A stretch of DNA of 64,000 bases from Spiroplasma endosymbiont of Aspidapion aeneum (GTDB lineage Bacteria > Bacillota_I > Bacilli_A > Mycoplasmatales > Mycoplasmataceae), in the NCBI RefSeq assembly GCF_964031045.1, contig NZ_OZ034994.1, positions 1,145,724-1,209,723 on the forward strand. Reading direction: 5' to 3'. The notes under the pieces are model-generated. The model was not told the DNA's origin. It worked only from the letters and a program-made list of their open reading frames with translations, and searched no databases. The translations under genes were made by a program, and so were the position numbers. Shown here piece by piece: positions 31,313-44,232 of this stretch; the stretch's first letter is position 1, and each line of letters starts with the position of its first letter.

Positions 31313-33193
31313 TTATTTTATTTTTTTAGTTGGATTATACTTATTTTTAAGATAAAAAAGTAACATTTGTATGTCGGGAGGGTTTACACCCCTTACTCGC
31401 GCTGCTTGTGCTATTGATATTGGTCTTACCTTAGAGAGGTATATTTTTGCTTCATTTGCAATGTTATCAACATGCTCATAGTCAATATCATGTGGAATTA
31501 ATTTAGACTCTTGTTTTAACATTTTATTGATATTATTTTGTTCTTGTTTAAGATAACCTTCAAATCTAACAATTATATATAATTCAATTTTTTGTTTTTC
31601 CGAAAGTTTTGATAGCTCCTTATAAAAATTAAAAACTAAATCTTTATCAATCCTTGGTTGTTTTAACAAATCATAAAGGGACACAGAGGACAAAAGCACT
31701 ATATCGCTATTATTCTTAAGATAATTATAAAAAATTGAATTTATTAACACTTTTGTGTTTTTTAGGAATAGAATAGCTTTTTCTATTTCATTTTCATAAT
31801 CTTTATATGAAATAAAATCTCTTTCATTTATAAGGCCTATTTCGTAACCATATTTTTTTAATCTTTTTTCAGCATTATCATTTCTCAAGTGTAATCTGTA
31901 TTCTGCCCTACTAGTTAAGAGTCTGTAAGGTTCATCAACACCTTTATTGACTAAATCATCAATCATAAGACCGATATATGATTCGCTACGTTTTAATATC
32001 AATGGTTCTTTATTTTTAATAAGAAGGCTTGCATTAATCCCTGCCATTAGTCCTTGTCCAGCTGCCTCTTCATATCCACTAGTTCCATTAATTTGTCCAG
32101 CAAAAAAAAGGTTCCTTATTTTTTTCAATGAGAGTGAAAGATCTAATTGCATAGGATCTATACAGTCATATTCAATTGCATAAGCTCATTTATCAATAAT
32201 AACGGATTCAAATCCTGGTAATGATTTTAACATTTTTTCTTGAATATTTATTGGCATTGAGGTTGATAAACCCTGAACATAAAAGGTATCTAATTCTAAT
32301 GATTCTGGCTCTAGAAAAATTTGATGAGAATCTTTATCTTTAAATCTTACAATTTTATCCTCAAAGCTAGGACAATATCTTGGTCCAATTGATGATATTT
32401 TTCCAGAATACATAGCTGATTTATTTAAATTATTCTCTATTATTTTTTTTGTTTCCAATGTTGAGCGAATTAAATAGCAAGGTTGTTGCTGACCAAAGGG
32501 GATAGATTTTTTTGTTTTAGACGAAAACGCAAGCTCCATATCAGTTCCAGGCTCTAATGTAGCCTTAGAAAGATCTATTGAATTTTTTTTAACTCTTGGG
32601 GGTGTCCCGGTTTTAAACCTTAATGTTTTAATATTATTGTTGTCTAAAAACAATTTTACACGATCAGATGTAATTTCATTACTGGGGCCTTCGTTCTTTT
32701 TTATATCTCCCATTAACACAACACTGGATGAGTATGTCCCAATTGTAAATATTACAGCTTTTGTTTTTAGTATTTTTCCAGATACAAGTAATACCGATGT
32801 TACTTCCATATTGCTAATTTGACAATCAAAAAAACCATCAACAATAAAATCAATGTTTTTTTGATTAATGATCACATCTTTCATATATTTAGAATACATT
32901 AACTTATCAATTTGTGCCCTTATTGCTCATACGCCCGGACCTTTTGAAGAGTTTAATAATTTTAATTGGATTGCACACGCATCTGCACTTACTCCCATTT
33001 GGCCACCCAAGGCATCAATTTCACGAACAACTATTCCTTTTGCGGGGCCTCCAATACTTGGATTACACGGCATTGTAGAAACTTTATCGTGATAGAAATT
33101 AACTAAGGCAATTTTTAAACCAAGTCTCGCGGAAGCTAGCGCTGCTTCAACTCCCGCGTGTCCGGCACCAATTACAACGACATCATATTCCAT
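31313..33193 (-). CDS. mnmG: tRNA uridine-5-carboxymethylaminomethyl modification enzyme MnmG
   Basis: 626 residues. FAD-dependent partner of MnmE (60574-61932 here) in modifying the wobble uridine of tRNAs. [17 protein letters not shown] is the FAD Rossmann motif; [42 protein letters not shown] and the C-terminal [15 protein letters not shown] region are all present. Two UGA codons (GPGVW-AIRAQ, IIDKW-AYAIEY) split it under the standard code. A TAGAGGT site precedes the start; metS lies 9 bp upstream. Confidence 0.97.
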
Positions 33194-33202
33194 TTAATAC
33201 CT

Positions 33203-34717
33203 CTATTTGATTCTATTAAAAATAATAAATTTTTCCTTAATTTTATTAAATGTTACATCTTGATTAAAAATATTTTCAATTGTCACATCCTCATTTACGC
33301 CCATTTGTTCAGAAATAATAACAGATGATTTAACAAGAATTGGCCTAAGCATGATATTTAAAGCTATTATTCCATATTGTAGTTCATATAAAAAATTATT
33401 TAATTCATCTAATTTATTTTGTTTTTTTAATATTCATGGTTGAACTTCCTCAATATATTTATTACATATATTTCCAAGTTCTAGGGCTGTTTTTGTAGCA
33501 TTTGCTATTTCATATTCATTCATTTGTTCTACATACTTTTCATAGATTTTCTTTATTGTATTAAAAATGAAAAAGTTGGATATGTCAACTTTATTCAATA
33601 TTCCACCAAAATTTATTATAATCATATTAGATACCCTTGAAATCAAATTACCAAAATTATTTGCTAAATTTAAATTATAGGACTCAATTATTGCTTCAGT
33701 TGTAATATCCCCATCAATATTATAAGGTAAGTTGTGAACAACATAGAATCTAATAGTATCAGAGCTAAATTCATTTAATAACTCAATTGGGTCAATAACA
33801 TTTCCGATTGATTTTGACATTTTTAACCCTTTTGAAAGAATCCAACTATGTGATAATATTTTTGTTGGCATTCTTAAACCACAACCCTTTAAAATTACTG
33901 GTCAGTAAATTGTAAAAAAACGTGTTATTTCCTTGCCAACAATATGCAATATTTCTGTGTCATCTCCCCAAAATTTATTCATTAGTTTATTATTTTTTTG
34001 TAAATAGCCTAGTGCAGAAATATAATTAGATAAAGCATCAATTCAAACATAAATAATATGTTCTGGATTTTCAATTGTTTTAACGCCTCAAGTAAAACTA
34101 ACTCTTGTTATAGACAAATCCTCTAGATTATTGTCAACAAAACTATTGATCATCTCATTTCTTCTGGAAATAGGAATTATAAAATCAGATGAAATTAATT
34201 CCTTTAGAAATTTTTTGAATTGTGAAACCTTTAACATATATGTTTCTTCTTCGGTGATTGTAGGTATATTCTTACAAGTTGGACAAACTCCATCAGATAT
34301 TTGTGATTGTGTTAAAAATTCTTCGCAACTTACACAATACATACCCTTGTACTTTGATAGATAAATTAATCCTTTATTGTATAACATAGTAAAAATCTTT
34401 TGAATTGTATACTGATGATCTTCATCTGTTGTTCTCATAAATTTTGAATAATCAATATCCATATCAATTCATAATTTTTTAAACTTAACAACAAGCTTAT
34501 CAACATATTCCTTTGGTTCAACGCTGGCTTCCCTTGCTTTTTTTTCAATTTTCTGTCCGTGTTCATCCGATCCTGTAACAAAAAATGTTTCGTATCCTTG
34601 TTCTTTTTTAAAACGACATAAAATATCTGCCATAACCGTTGTATAAACATGTCCTATATGTAAATCGCCACTGGGATAATAAATAGGTGTGGTTACATAA
34701 AATGTTTTTTTCTTCAT
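33203..34717 (-). CDS. metG: methionyl-tRNA synthetase
   Basis: 504 residues. Class I synthetase with PSGDLHIGHVYTT (HIGH), a zinc knuckle (CVSCEEF ... CPTCKN), and GLKMSKSIGN (KMSKS). The sequence has the MetRS linker and anticodon-binding helical domain but no C-terminal tRNA-binding extension, normal for the short form. About nine UGA codons are Trp, so it appears as five pieces under the standard code. pth lies 11 bp upstream. Confidence 0.96.
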
Positions 34718-34728
34718 TTTAATCCATT

Positions 34729-35292
34729 CTAATTGTTTTCATTCATAATATTTTCAAAAGACACATTATTAATAAATTTTTCTATTCCATTAATTGATTT
34801 CTGAAAAGTTTTTTCTAAAATTTTAAGCTCTGAATCATTAAAATTAGAAAGAACTCAATCCACTATTAAATAGTCTTTATTTGGTGGCATCCCGATTCCA
34901 ACTCGTAATCTACTAAATTCAAGGGTTCTTAAATTTGTGCAAATATTTTTTATACCATTATGACCACCGCTTGACCCTTTGTTTCTTCATTTTACAATGC
35001 CCAGCTCAAAATCCTTATCGTCATAAATTATTAAAATATTGGATATTTCAATTTTATAAAAATCAACAACCTGTCTTACACATTCACCAGAAAGGTTCAT
35101 AAATTTCATTGGTTTTAAAAAAATAATTTTTTCACCATTTATAATAGATTTGTATACCTCGCCATCAAACTTAGCATCCTTTTTATCATACTTAAAATGT
35201 TCCAATAATTTATCAATAAAGATAAACCCTGCATTATGTCTTGTATTTGTATATTTGATGCCAGGGTTACCTAAACCAACAATTAATTTCAT
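34729..35292 (-). CDS. pth: peptidyl-tRNA hydrolase
   Basis: 187 residues, family length. It recycles tRNA from peptidyl-tRNA released by stalled ribosomes. [23 protein letters not shown] contains the catalytic His (RHNAGF); [13 protein letters not shown] and [29 protein letters not shown] follow, the latter with UGA as Trp. Start overlaps the prs stop by one base (TAATG), so the prs-pth pairing common in Firmicutes is conserved. Confidence 0.95.
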
Positions 35293-36329
35293 TATTTTTT
35301 TCCTTTTTTATAATTCAAATATAAGGACTTGATTTTCTTCTTATGATTTTGAAATATAATTGAAAGTGACACAGACAATACTGTGGCCTCAATGATTTCA
35401 GCCATCAAACTTCCTATTGAGACAATTTTTAGACCATCAAATTTAGATTCTTCTGGGAGTTCGAATGTATTTGAGACTACAATACCTTCAATAATTTTTT
35501 CATTTATACATTTCAAAAATTTTTCCTTAGCTTGTCCGTTAAATAATCCATGGCATGCATAAATGTAAACTTTTTTTGCCCCGTCAGCCTTTAGAGCTTT
35601 TGCTGCGTTAATTATTGTTCCCCCTGTATCAATCATATCATCATAAAGAAAACAAATTTTATTCTTAACATCACCAAGAACAAATTCCACCTCTGATTTA
35701 TTGGGTTCTGGTCTTCTCTTAGCAACAGCTGCAACACCTGTAGTAAATCCTTGTAAATTATTGGCTAAACTATGCACTCTAGAAAGCCCACCTTGGTCAG
35801 GCGAAACCAAAACACACTCATTTACATCATAGTTATTTCTTATTATTTCCACCGCAATCTCATCTGCCATTATTAAAGATGATGAAATATTATCAACAGG
35901 TATATCAAAAAATCCCATTGTTTGAGCGGAGTGTAAATCAAAGATAATTACTCTGTCAGCTCCAGCCTCTTGAATAAGATTTGCAACTAACTTCGCAGTT
36001 ATTGGTTGTCTACCTTCAGATTTTCGATCTTGCCTTGCATATCCAAAATATGGTATAACAACATTTATTTTTGATGTGCTTGCTCTTTTAAATGCATCAA
36101 GCGCAATTAACAATTCCATTAGGTTTTCATTTACAGGTTTTCCGGTGGATTGTATTACAAAAACTTCTTTTTGCCTAACAGAATCTTTTGCCTGAACTAA
36201 TATTTCACCATCTGCAAATCGGGTTGTCTTGGCTATATGTTGCTCTATTTCTAAATTTCTACAAACCTCATTAGTAAGCCCTTGTGAGGCGCTTAATCCA
36301 AAAATATTGTATTCATTTTTTTTAATCAT
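35292..36329 (-). CDS. prs: ribose-phosphate pyrophosphokinase
   Basis: 345 residues. It makes PRPP from ribose 5-phosphate and ATP. PYFGYARQDRKSEGRQPITAKLVA, VIIFDLHSAQTMGFF (metal and ATP site) and FLYDDMIDTGGTI (PRPP loop) are intact. I start at ATG 36327-36329 (MIKKNEYNIFG); a TTG four codons earlier is too close to the AGGAG site. The last 30 residues (IIFQNHKKKIKSLYLNYKKGKK) extend past the usual end. Function is secure. Confidence 0.96.
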   Translation of the reverse strand: MIKKNEYNIFGLSASQGLTNEVCRNLEIEQHIAKTTRFADGEILVQAKDSVRQKEVFVIQSTGKPVNENLMELLIALDAFKRASTSKINVVIPYFGYARQDRKSEGRQPITAKLVANLIQEAGADRVIIFDLHSAQTMGFFDIPVDNISSSLIMADEIAVEIIRNNYDVNECVLVSPDQGGLSRVHSLANNLQGFTTGVAAVAKRRPEPNKSEVEFVLGDVKNKICFLYDDMIDTGGTIINAAKALKADGAKKVYIYACHGLFNGQAKEKFLKCINEKIIEGIVVSNTFELPEESKFDGLKIVSIGSLMAEIIEATVLSVSLSIIFQNHKKKIKSLYLNYKKGKK

Positions 36330-36406
36330 TTTACAAATCAACTCCTATTATATTTTAAATCAAGTTAATACAAAATATAAACATAATTGGTATTTTATTT
36401 AATAAA

Positions 36407-37123
36407 TTAAATTTTTTTTTCAATCAAAGCTCTTTTTACCAATGTAGAACCACTTCCAGAAAAAACCCATTCTATTGGGTTATAGTATTCTTTTAGTTTT
36501 GGGTACAACTTTATAATGGCGGGTGTTAACATATTGATCTCGTTGTTTTTAATTCACATCTTATTAATTTTATATATTTTGAAAACATCTTTTGTAACAC
36601 ACTGTACTGGTGGAAAAAGCAAATCACTCTTAGAAATTTTAATTGAATCATTTGATATTTTTACTTTATTTCCAATCTTAGAAACTAAGGCACACTCATA
36701 TCCGGAAAAAAAGAAATAACAATCTGAACCAACAACATTACAAACCTTCTTTTGTATTTTTTTTATTAATTTATTTTTTTTATTTTTTAAGAAAAAATTT
36801 GTTATTTGAACACAAATTGAACTAAAACCACCTAATCCGGAGTATGTTGGAATTTCTTTGTTTATTTCAATTCGATATTTGCTATTCAATAGTTTATATT
36901 TATTTAATATTTTAAACACTTTTTCAATAGGATTATCATTAATTAATTTAATATTTGAAAAAAATTGATTTTCATTTTCATTGATTTTCTGAATCGTTAT
37001 AGTGTCATACAAATTATCGACAATTTGAAATTTAGAATCAATTCGATGTAATTTTGAAAAAAAACTTTTTTTCTTAACCTTTAAATATAAATTTATTTTT
37101 GCATACGCTTTTAATTTTTCCAT
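36407..37123 (-). CDS. ispE: 4-diphosphocytidyl-2-C-methyl-D-erythritol kinase
   Basis: 238 residues, shorter than the usual 280. GHMP kinase of the MEP pathway. KAYAKINLYLKV is the N-terminal signature (Lys-Asn pair), IPTYSGLGGFSS is the ATP loop (usual PxxxGLGGGSS), and VFSGSGSTLV is the C-terminal motif 3. Two UGA codons are Trp. It is 8 bp after rsmA, the order rsmA-ispE found in Bacillus. Very AT-rich, with long Lys/Asn runs. Supports a working MEP pathway together with ispD. Confidence 0.87.
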
Positions 37124-37131
37124 ATTTTCCT

Positions 37132-37926
37132 CTACTTTTGACTAATTAAACTATTATATATCATTATATATTTATCCACTGATAATTCATTTGGTCGCAA
37201 TTGATGATTAATGCTTAGTGTTTCTAACATGACATGTGGATTAACAATTTCAGGGTATGTATTTCTTAAATTGTTTAAAATTGTTTTTCTTTTTCCATTG
37301 AATAATTTTCTAACCATTTTTATAATATTATTTTGATCAAATGATTTATATTTACAATTTACAAAATCAAAACTAATTATACACGAATCAACTTTTGGTA
37401 TTGGAAAAAACATGTTTCTTTTAACTGTAAATTTATATGTTGGGTTTGAAAAAAGATTACATGCCACCGATAGGTTATTGTATTTTTTTTCACCGACCTT
37501 AGCACATATTCTCTCACCAACTTCTTTTTGAACCATAAGAACAACATCTTTTATATTAAAAGTTTTTGACATTTCAAACAAACGAAAAATAATTTGTGAT
37601 GTTAAATAATATGGTGTATTTGATATAAAGGCTATCTTATCACTTTTATTAATGTACTTCTCAAAGTCTATTTCTAAGAAGTTGCCCCAAACAATATTTA
37701 GTTTTTTATTATTTATATGATTAAGTATATCTTCAAAATCTTTATCAATTTCAATTGCTATAACCTTATTAAATTTATCAACCAATAATCTTGTTAATGC
37801 ACCTTTGCCAGGACCAATTTCAATAACATAATCATAATTATTATTTAAGGTGCTAACAATTTTTTTAATTAAATTAGAATCTGTTATAAAATTCTGACCA
37901 AATCTCTTTTTAGCAAATTTATTCAT
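37132..37926 (-). CDS. rsmA: 16S rRNA dimethyladenosine transferase
   Basis: 264 residues. Methylates two adenines in helix 45 of 16S rRNA using S-adenosylmethionine. KRFGQNFITD, VIEIGPGKGALTRLL (SAM loop) and ISNTPYYLTSQI (NxPY catalytic motif) are present, as is the C-terminal FNGKRKTILNNL region. No in-frame UGA is needed. Its start overlaps the rnmV stop by 8 bp, the usual rnmV-rsmA pairing. Confidence 0.97.
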   Translation of the reverse strand: MNKFAKKRFGQNFITDSNLIKKIVSTLNNNYDYVIEIGPGKGALTRLLVDKFNKVIAIEIDKDFEDILNHINNKKLNIVWGNFLEIDFEKYINKSDKIAFISNTPYYLTSQIIFRLFEMSKTFNIKDVVLMVQKEVGERICAKVGEKKYNNLSVACNLFSNPTYKFTVKRNMFFPIPKVDSCIISFDFVNCKYKSFDQNNIIKMVRKLFNGKRKTILNNLRNTYPEIVNPHVMLETLSINHQLRPNELSVDKYIMIYNSLISQK

Positions 37927-38446
37927 TGTTTAAAATTTCCTCAATGTTTTCTACCTTTAAACCCATATAATTAATATATTTAAAAAGTACTTTTGAGCTG
38001 ATTTTGCAGTTTCACGAAAATTTTTTTGCAATTTTAACCCTGTTCTTTTTAAGATAAAAATTATTTTCTAAATATTCATCTCACGTCATAGTATTTATGG
38101 AATTACTTAATTTGATAACTTTCGAAAGACTTTTTTTTATTTCTTCCTCCTCAGCTTCAGCAATTCCTTTTTTGTTTGGATTGGAAATTAAATTTCTATC
38201 TATAAAGGCGTTATAACAATCGTTATCGAGATAATCATTAATTATTTTTCTTATTCTATTTCCCCCATTATCTGGGTCTGTAAAAACTATAATCATTGAA
38301 TTCATACTTAAATGTTTTATCTCTGATAATAGTTGTTTACCTATATTAAATCCATTCGTTACAATTATATTAATATCATTAAAAATTGACCTTAATTTAG
38401 CCTCATCCGATTTACCCTCGACAATAATTATTTTATTATTTTTCAT
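37919..38446 (-). CDS. rnmV: ribonuclease M5
   Basis: 175 residues. It matures 5S rRNA. Toprim domain: IIIVEGKSDEAKL (catalytic Glu) and VFTDPDNGGNRIRKII (Asp-x-Asp). AEEEEIKKSL follows. UGA Trp occurs at NTMTW-DEYL and KFSW-NCK. It overlaps rsmA by 8 bp and diverges from the mreB gene, with both promoters in the 91-bp gap. Confidence 0.93.
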
Positions 38447-38466
38447 ATAAATATCCCTAAAATTAT

Positions 38467-38495
38467 TTGTTTTTTGTACTATTTTATTGTATAAT
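38467..38495 (+). promoter_or_regulatory. promoter of mreB (38538)
   Basis: TTGTTT (38467-38472) and TATAAT (38490-38495), 17-bp spacer, 42 bp before the ATG. An AGGAGG site follows. Confidence 0.7.
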
Positions 38496-38537
38496 ATTTA
38501 AGAAGGTTTTTAAAATAAAAATAGGAGGAAATAAAAA

Positions 38538-39581
38538 ATGGCATCATGAGACCGTAGAAGAGAATTTGTTGCACTAGATTTAGGAACATCAAATGTTGTT
38601 GCTTACTTGGGTGGACAAGGAATTATATATAATGAACCGTCAACAATGGCGTACGACGTTAACACTAACTCAGTTATTGCAAATGGAGAACAGGCGTATG
38701 AAATGATTGGTAAAACAAACGATGAAGTACGTATGGTTGTTCCATTGGTAGATGGAGTTATTGCTGATTTAGACGCTGCAAAAGACCTGATAAAAATCAT
38801 CTTTTCAAGAATCAAATTATCTGATATCTTAAAAAATGCTTTAGTTGTTTTGGCTTGTCCATCAGGGGTTACAGAACTTGAAAGAGGAGCTTTAAAACAA
38901 GTTGTTATTGATATGGGAGCTAGAAAGGTTTTAGTTGAAGAAGAAGTTAAATTATCTGCAATCGGAGCTGGTATAAATATCGCGATAGCAAGTGGACACT
39001 TAGTTATTGATATTGGTGGTGGAACTACTGATATAGCTATTATTTCTGCAGGTGATATTGTTATTTCAAGATCAATAAAAACAGCTGGTAATCATTTTGA
39101 TGAGGAAATAAGAAAATATATTCGTGCAGAATATAATGTTTTAATTGGTATCAAAACGGCTGAAAAAATAAAAATTGAAATTGGAGCATTGACAAAAATT
39201 GACAATGGTAGAACTTACCGCGCATTTGGTAGAGATGTAATTTCTGGTTTACCAAGAGAGGTGGTTATTTCACCAGATGAAGTGAAAAATGCATTATTGG
39301 CACCATTTTCTAAAATTACAGACCTAATAGTTGAGGTTATGGAAAATACACCCGCTGAATTAGCTGGTGACATAATAAGAAATGGTATAACTATTTGTGG
39401 AGGTGGAGCACTAATTAGAGGTATAGACACATACTTTGAATCAATCTTCCAACTAAAAGTAACAAAAGCTCAAGAGGCATTGTTAACTGTTATTGAAGGT
39501 ACTAAGGAGTACGAAAAACAAATAGATAAATGAATTCAAGTTGTTGATTTCCGCGATCAAAAACAATTTAAAATGAATTAA
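38538..39581 (+). CDS. mreB: actin-like cytoskeletal protein MreB, paralogue 1 of 4
   Basis: 347 residues from ATG 38538 after AGGAGG; codon 4 is UGA (MASWDRRREFVALDLGTSN), so a standard-code reading loses the start. The actin fold motifs are intact: DLGTSNVVAY (phosphate 1), VEEEVKLSAIGAG (catalytic Glu region), IDIGGGTTDIAII (phosphate 2) and ICGGGALIRGI (adenosine). MreB forms membrane-bound filaments; in Spiroplasma these form part of the helical ribbon used for shape and swimming. A second UGA lies near the C-terminus (DKW-IQVVDF). The gene is monocistronic, bounded by its own promoter and terminator. Confidence 0.95.
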
Positions 39582-39591
39582 TAATTTTTTA

Positions 39592-39618
39592 TTAAAAAAG
39601 CGCAAAAGCGTTTTTTTT
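39592..39618 (+). terminator. terminator after mreB (38538)
   Basis: AAAAAAGCG / CGC-loop / GCGTTTTTTTT hairpin with a long T run, 10 bp after the stop. Confidence 0.8.
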
Positions 39619-39823
39619 TAGAAAAATTGACCTTAAAACTACTAAGTTATATTATATCAATGTAAGTTTTTGTGTAAGCGATGTATAAATTTTGGTATAC
39701 GAACTCTCATAAGAATATATACTATTAGTTTCAATACTTATTTTTAATATGGCAATAATTTTAATTATTAGCTATTTTTTAAAAGTTTTAAATTAATTTA
39801 AAACTTTGTGTATATAATAATTT

Positions 39824-40430
39824 AGCATAAGGGAAGCTAAGTGTACTGAATTACACTTAGTTTTTTTTCATTTTACTAATTATATTATAATTTATTTCTT
39901 TCATGAAATTTCAATGTTTTATGAACTTCTCAAATGTATTTAAGAAATGATTAAGATTTTTAAATTTGTCTTCAAATGATTTTATGAATTTTTGTTTTAT
40001 TCAACCATTTAAGCTTTCTGTTGGAGAGTTGTGTTTGAACCCTTTTTCAGACATTGAATGTGTAATTTTTTTGTTACCCTTCACAAAATTAAAAATATTT
40101 TAATTTGCAAAAGCGCTGCCGCGATCTGATTGAATTATTAATTTTTTATTATTATTATTTGCGAATGTTGATATATTTTCAAAAATATTAATTACACTAT
40201 TACTATTTTCATTCTTATCAAATTTATAAGCAAGAACTTTCTGGTTTTCCCATATATAAGATATTAAACAATTTAATTTTTTATGTGAGTTTTTATCCTC
40301 TAAGAAAATCTTCATGTTTGTTCCATCAACACCAATTACATTTGGTGTTTTATAATTCATTTTTACTAAATCATCATTAACAAATTTGTTATGTTTTTTT
40401 AATAAATGATGTTTCTTTTTTTTCTTAAAG
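39824..40430 (-). mobile_element. IS-B copy 3, 3' fragment, minus orientation
   Basis: Holds the OrfB end and the terminal repeat at 39824-39848, and stops where IS-B copy 4 begins. The OrfB fragment has a stop replacing Glu right after SDRGSAFAN (near 40100). It forms, with 41290-41900, a 600-bp inverted repeat. Confidence 0.85.
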
Positions 40431-41900
40431 AGCATAGAGGAAGATAAGTGTACTAAAGGATAAAACCTCCAGTTTTTTATAAAGGAGAAAATAATGAAAA
40501 ATAAGCATTATGATAAAAATATTAAAAAAAATGTGGTAGAAAGATTTAAAAATGGTGAAAGTGCAAAAATGTTAGCGAATGAACTAAATATATATTCTGG
40601 TCCTCAGCTGGTATATATTTGAGCAAAAAGGAAAAATTTTGTTATCCTAAAGATAAGGTAAATTGTAAGGAGAATAAAATTATAGCAAAAAAGTTAAAAG
40701 ATGTTGTTGATCAAGGACAATTAAAATTAAAGAATAAAGAAATAAAATAATTAAAAAAGGAAAATGAAAGACTAAAAAACAAGTAGACAAATCATGACTA
40801 GATAACTTATTATTAAAAGGAAAATATGAAGTATTGGGAAAGTCCACGCCTTCTTGCACAAGCACGGTGATGATGAATTTGATGAGGATGAGTAAGAAGG
40901 ATAAAATTAATATACAAAAATCAAAAATTTATAAACATTACTCATGTTCACAAATATATTTATATGTAGCAAATTTTAATTTAAACACAAATTATTTGAT
41001 TAAATATTTCAATATTAGTAGAACAACCTACTACAGATTTAAATCAAAATTTAATCTTCTTTCCCCTGTAGATATATTTAAGAATAATCTTCCAATTCCA
41101 CATTACCATTATATTTTAGTAAGAAATATTTGCGAGCAAAAAGGTATTTTAACGAATTTATTAGAAAATATAAGGATTTTTGTATTAGTTATAGTGGCAT
41201 TTCTAATTGAATTAAGGTTTTTAAACAAGAAAATGTTTCTATTAAAATGATTAGAAAAATTGCCAATGAAAACCCGAATGTCTTTAAAACCGCTTTAAGA
41301 AAAAGAAAGAAACATAATTTATCAAAAAAACATAACAAATTTGTTAATGATGATTTAGTAAAAACGAATTATAAAACACCAAATGTAATTGGTGTTGATG
41401 GAACAAACATGAAGATTTTCTTAGAAGATAAAAAATCACATAAAAAATTAAATTGTTTAATATCTTATATATGGGAAAACCAGAAGGTTCTTGCTTATAA
41501 ATTTGATAAGAATGAAGATAGCAATAGTGTAATTAATATTTTTGAAAATATATCAACATTCGCAAATAATAATAATAAAAAATTAATAATTCAATCAGAT
41601 CGCGGCAGCGCTTTTGCAAATGAAAATATTTTTAACTTTGTAAAGTCTAACAAACAAATTACACATTCAATGTCTGAGAAAGGGTTTAAACACAAGTCTC
41701 CAACAGAAAGCTTAAATGGTTGAATAAAACAAAAATTCATAAAATCATTTGGAGACAAATTTAAAAATCTTAATCATTTCTTAAATACATTTGAGAAGTT
41801 CATAAAACATTGAAATTTCATAAAAGAAATAAATTATAATATAATTAGTAAAAAGAAAAAAAACTAGGTGTAATTCAGTACACTTAGCTTCCCTTATGCT
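40431..41900 (+). mobile_element. IS-B copy 4, full length, plus orientation, transposase broken
   Basis: 1470 bp. The left repeat (40431-40455) is degenerate and the right repeat (41876-41900) is perfect. It interrupts the end of IS-B copy 3, producing a tail-opposed inverted pair. The terminator hairpin before OrfA has lost its outer arm. Confidence 0.85.
40494..41866 (+). pseudogene. IS-B copy 4 OrfA and OrfB, frameshifted
   Basis: OrfA starts at ATG 40494 but loses a base after LVYIW (near 40627), giving an early stop; a TAA also replaces Arg in KEIR later. OrfB begins about 40834 and loses one base near 41100 (PIP-HYHYIL instead of PIP-TLPLYF). The frame recovers from 41247 with all catalytic residues (VIGVDGTNM, IIQSDRGSAFAN, SPTESLNGW) to the end. 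Only two or three changes separate it from the intact copy at 10656-12127, so inactivation is recent. Confidence 0.85.
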
Positions 41901-42664
<764 letters not shown>

Positions 42665-44206
42665 ATGAGTTTAGTTGTATTAAAAGAATTATCACATCAA
42701 AATGGTGGAAAAATATTATATAAAAATTCTAATATGAGAATAAATAGGGGAGAACATGTTGCTTTGCTAGGACCAAATGGGTCTGGTAAAACAACACTTT
42801 TAAATATTATTTCACAAAAGATAACACCAGATGATGGAGATGTTGTATGACACCCAAAGGCAAGAATTGGATATCTTGATCAACATCAAGATGTTGACTT
42901 AACACTTACAACAGAACAATATTTAAAAGATGCTTTTAAAGAACTTTACGAAATAGAGGCAAAAATTCATAAGATATATGAGGATATGGCCATTGAATAC
43001 AGTGAGGATGAATTAGTTAAGGCGTTGGAACTCCAGAACAAACTTGACCATAGTAATTTTAGTTCAATCGATAAGGTGATTGGGAATCTGATTTTTGGAC
43101 TCGGAATAGACTCTGAATTGATTAATAGAGAGTTGGGGAGTTTGTCGGGTGGCCAAAGAGGTAAAATAATTTTGGCAAAGTTATTGTTAAAAAATGATGA
43201 TTTTATTTTACTTGATGAACCAACTAATTTTTTAGATGTTGAACAAGTAAACTGATTAATAGGTTTTCTACAGTCTTATGAAAATGCTTTTTTGGTTGTG
43301 TCACATGATAAGGATTTTGTAAACAAAATTGTAAATATTATTTACTCTATCGAAAATCGTGAATTGGTTCGCTATGTTGGTAATTATGATAAATATTTAG
43401 AATTATCATCTCAAAGGGCTGGACAGCATGACAAGGCTATCGAATCACAACAAAAACAAATCTCAAAATTAAAAGAATACATCTCTAAAAATGCTGCCAG
43501 AGCATCAACCGCTAGAAGTGCACAATCAAGACAAAAGCAATTAAGTAAAATGGAAATAATTGACAAAAGACAAGCAATTACAAAACCAAAAATGAAATTT
43601 AAGTATAAAAGACCAAGTTGCTCAGTTATTTTGCGTGCAAAAGATTTACAGGTTGGGTATACAAATTCTCTCATTGGTCCACTTAATTTTGATCTTAAAG
43701 AGGGAGAAAAATGTATTGTAAAAGGATACAACGGGATTGGTAAAACAACTTTTTTAAAAACTATTGCGAATGAAATTTCAACATTTTCTGGAGAAAGTGA
43801 TATTGGTGAAGGTGTTGAAATAAATTTTTTTCATCAAAACACCGAAATCGAAGATAATGAAACTCCTGTTACATATCTAATGAGAAGACATCCAAAAATG
43901 TTAGAAGGAGAAGTGAGAGCAACGATAGGTAAATTTGGTGTTAAGGGAGAATTGATGCAAAATAAAATGAAGTCTTTATCCGGAGGTGAACAAACAAAGG
44001 TAAGACTAGCATCATTAAGCCTAAAACCATCAAGTTTATTGATCCTTGACGAGCCCACAAATCATATAGATGTTATGGCAAAGGATTCTCTTTTAGATGC
44101 TATTCAACAATATGAGGGGGCCGTACTTATAACAACTCATGATATTAATTTTGAAACAAAATGAGCAGATAAAATATTAAATTTTGAGGAATTAACCACT
44201 AAATAA
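42665..44206 (+). CDS. ABC-F family ATPase (translation factor type)
   Basis: 513 residues with three UGA Trp codons (VVW-HPKAR, QVNW-LIGF, ETKW-ADKI). Two ABC domains and no membrane segment: first Walker A LLGPNGSGKTTLLN, signature LSGGQRGKIILAK, Walker B FILLDEPTNFLD; second KGYNGIGKTTFLK, LSGGEQTKVRLAS, LLILDEPTNHID. The linker between them (QQKQISKLKEYISKNAARASTARSAQSRQKQL) is the ABC-F arm that reaches the ribosomal E site. Start ATG 42665 follows GTGAGGA. It is most like the Uup/YdiF/YkpA-type subgroup; whether it gives antibiotic protection is unknown. Confidence 0.92.
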
Positions 44207-44232
44207 ATACTTTTAAATTTAGAATAATTAGA

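Noticed and set aside
36350..36360. TATAAT-like sequence just before the prs ribosome binding site
   Set aside because: It would place the transcription start after the AGGAG site; likely a chance match in AT-rich DNA.
43411..43731. Minus-strand frame inside the ABC-F gene
   Set aside because: Shadow of the conserved linker and second ATPase domain; no start context.
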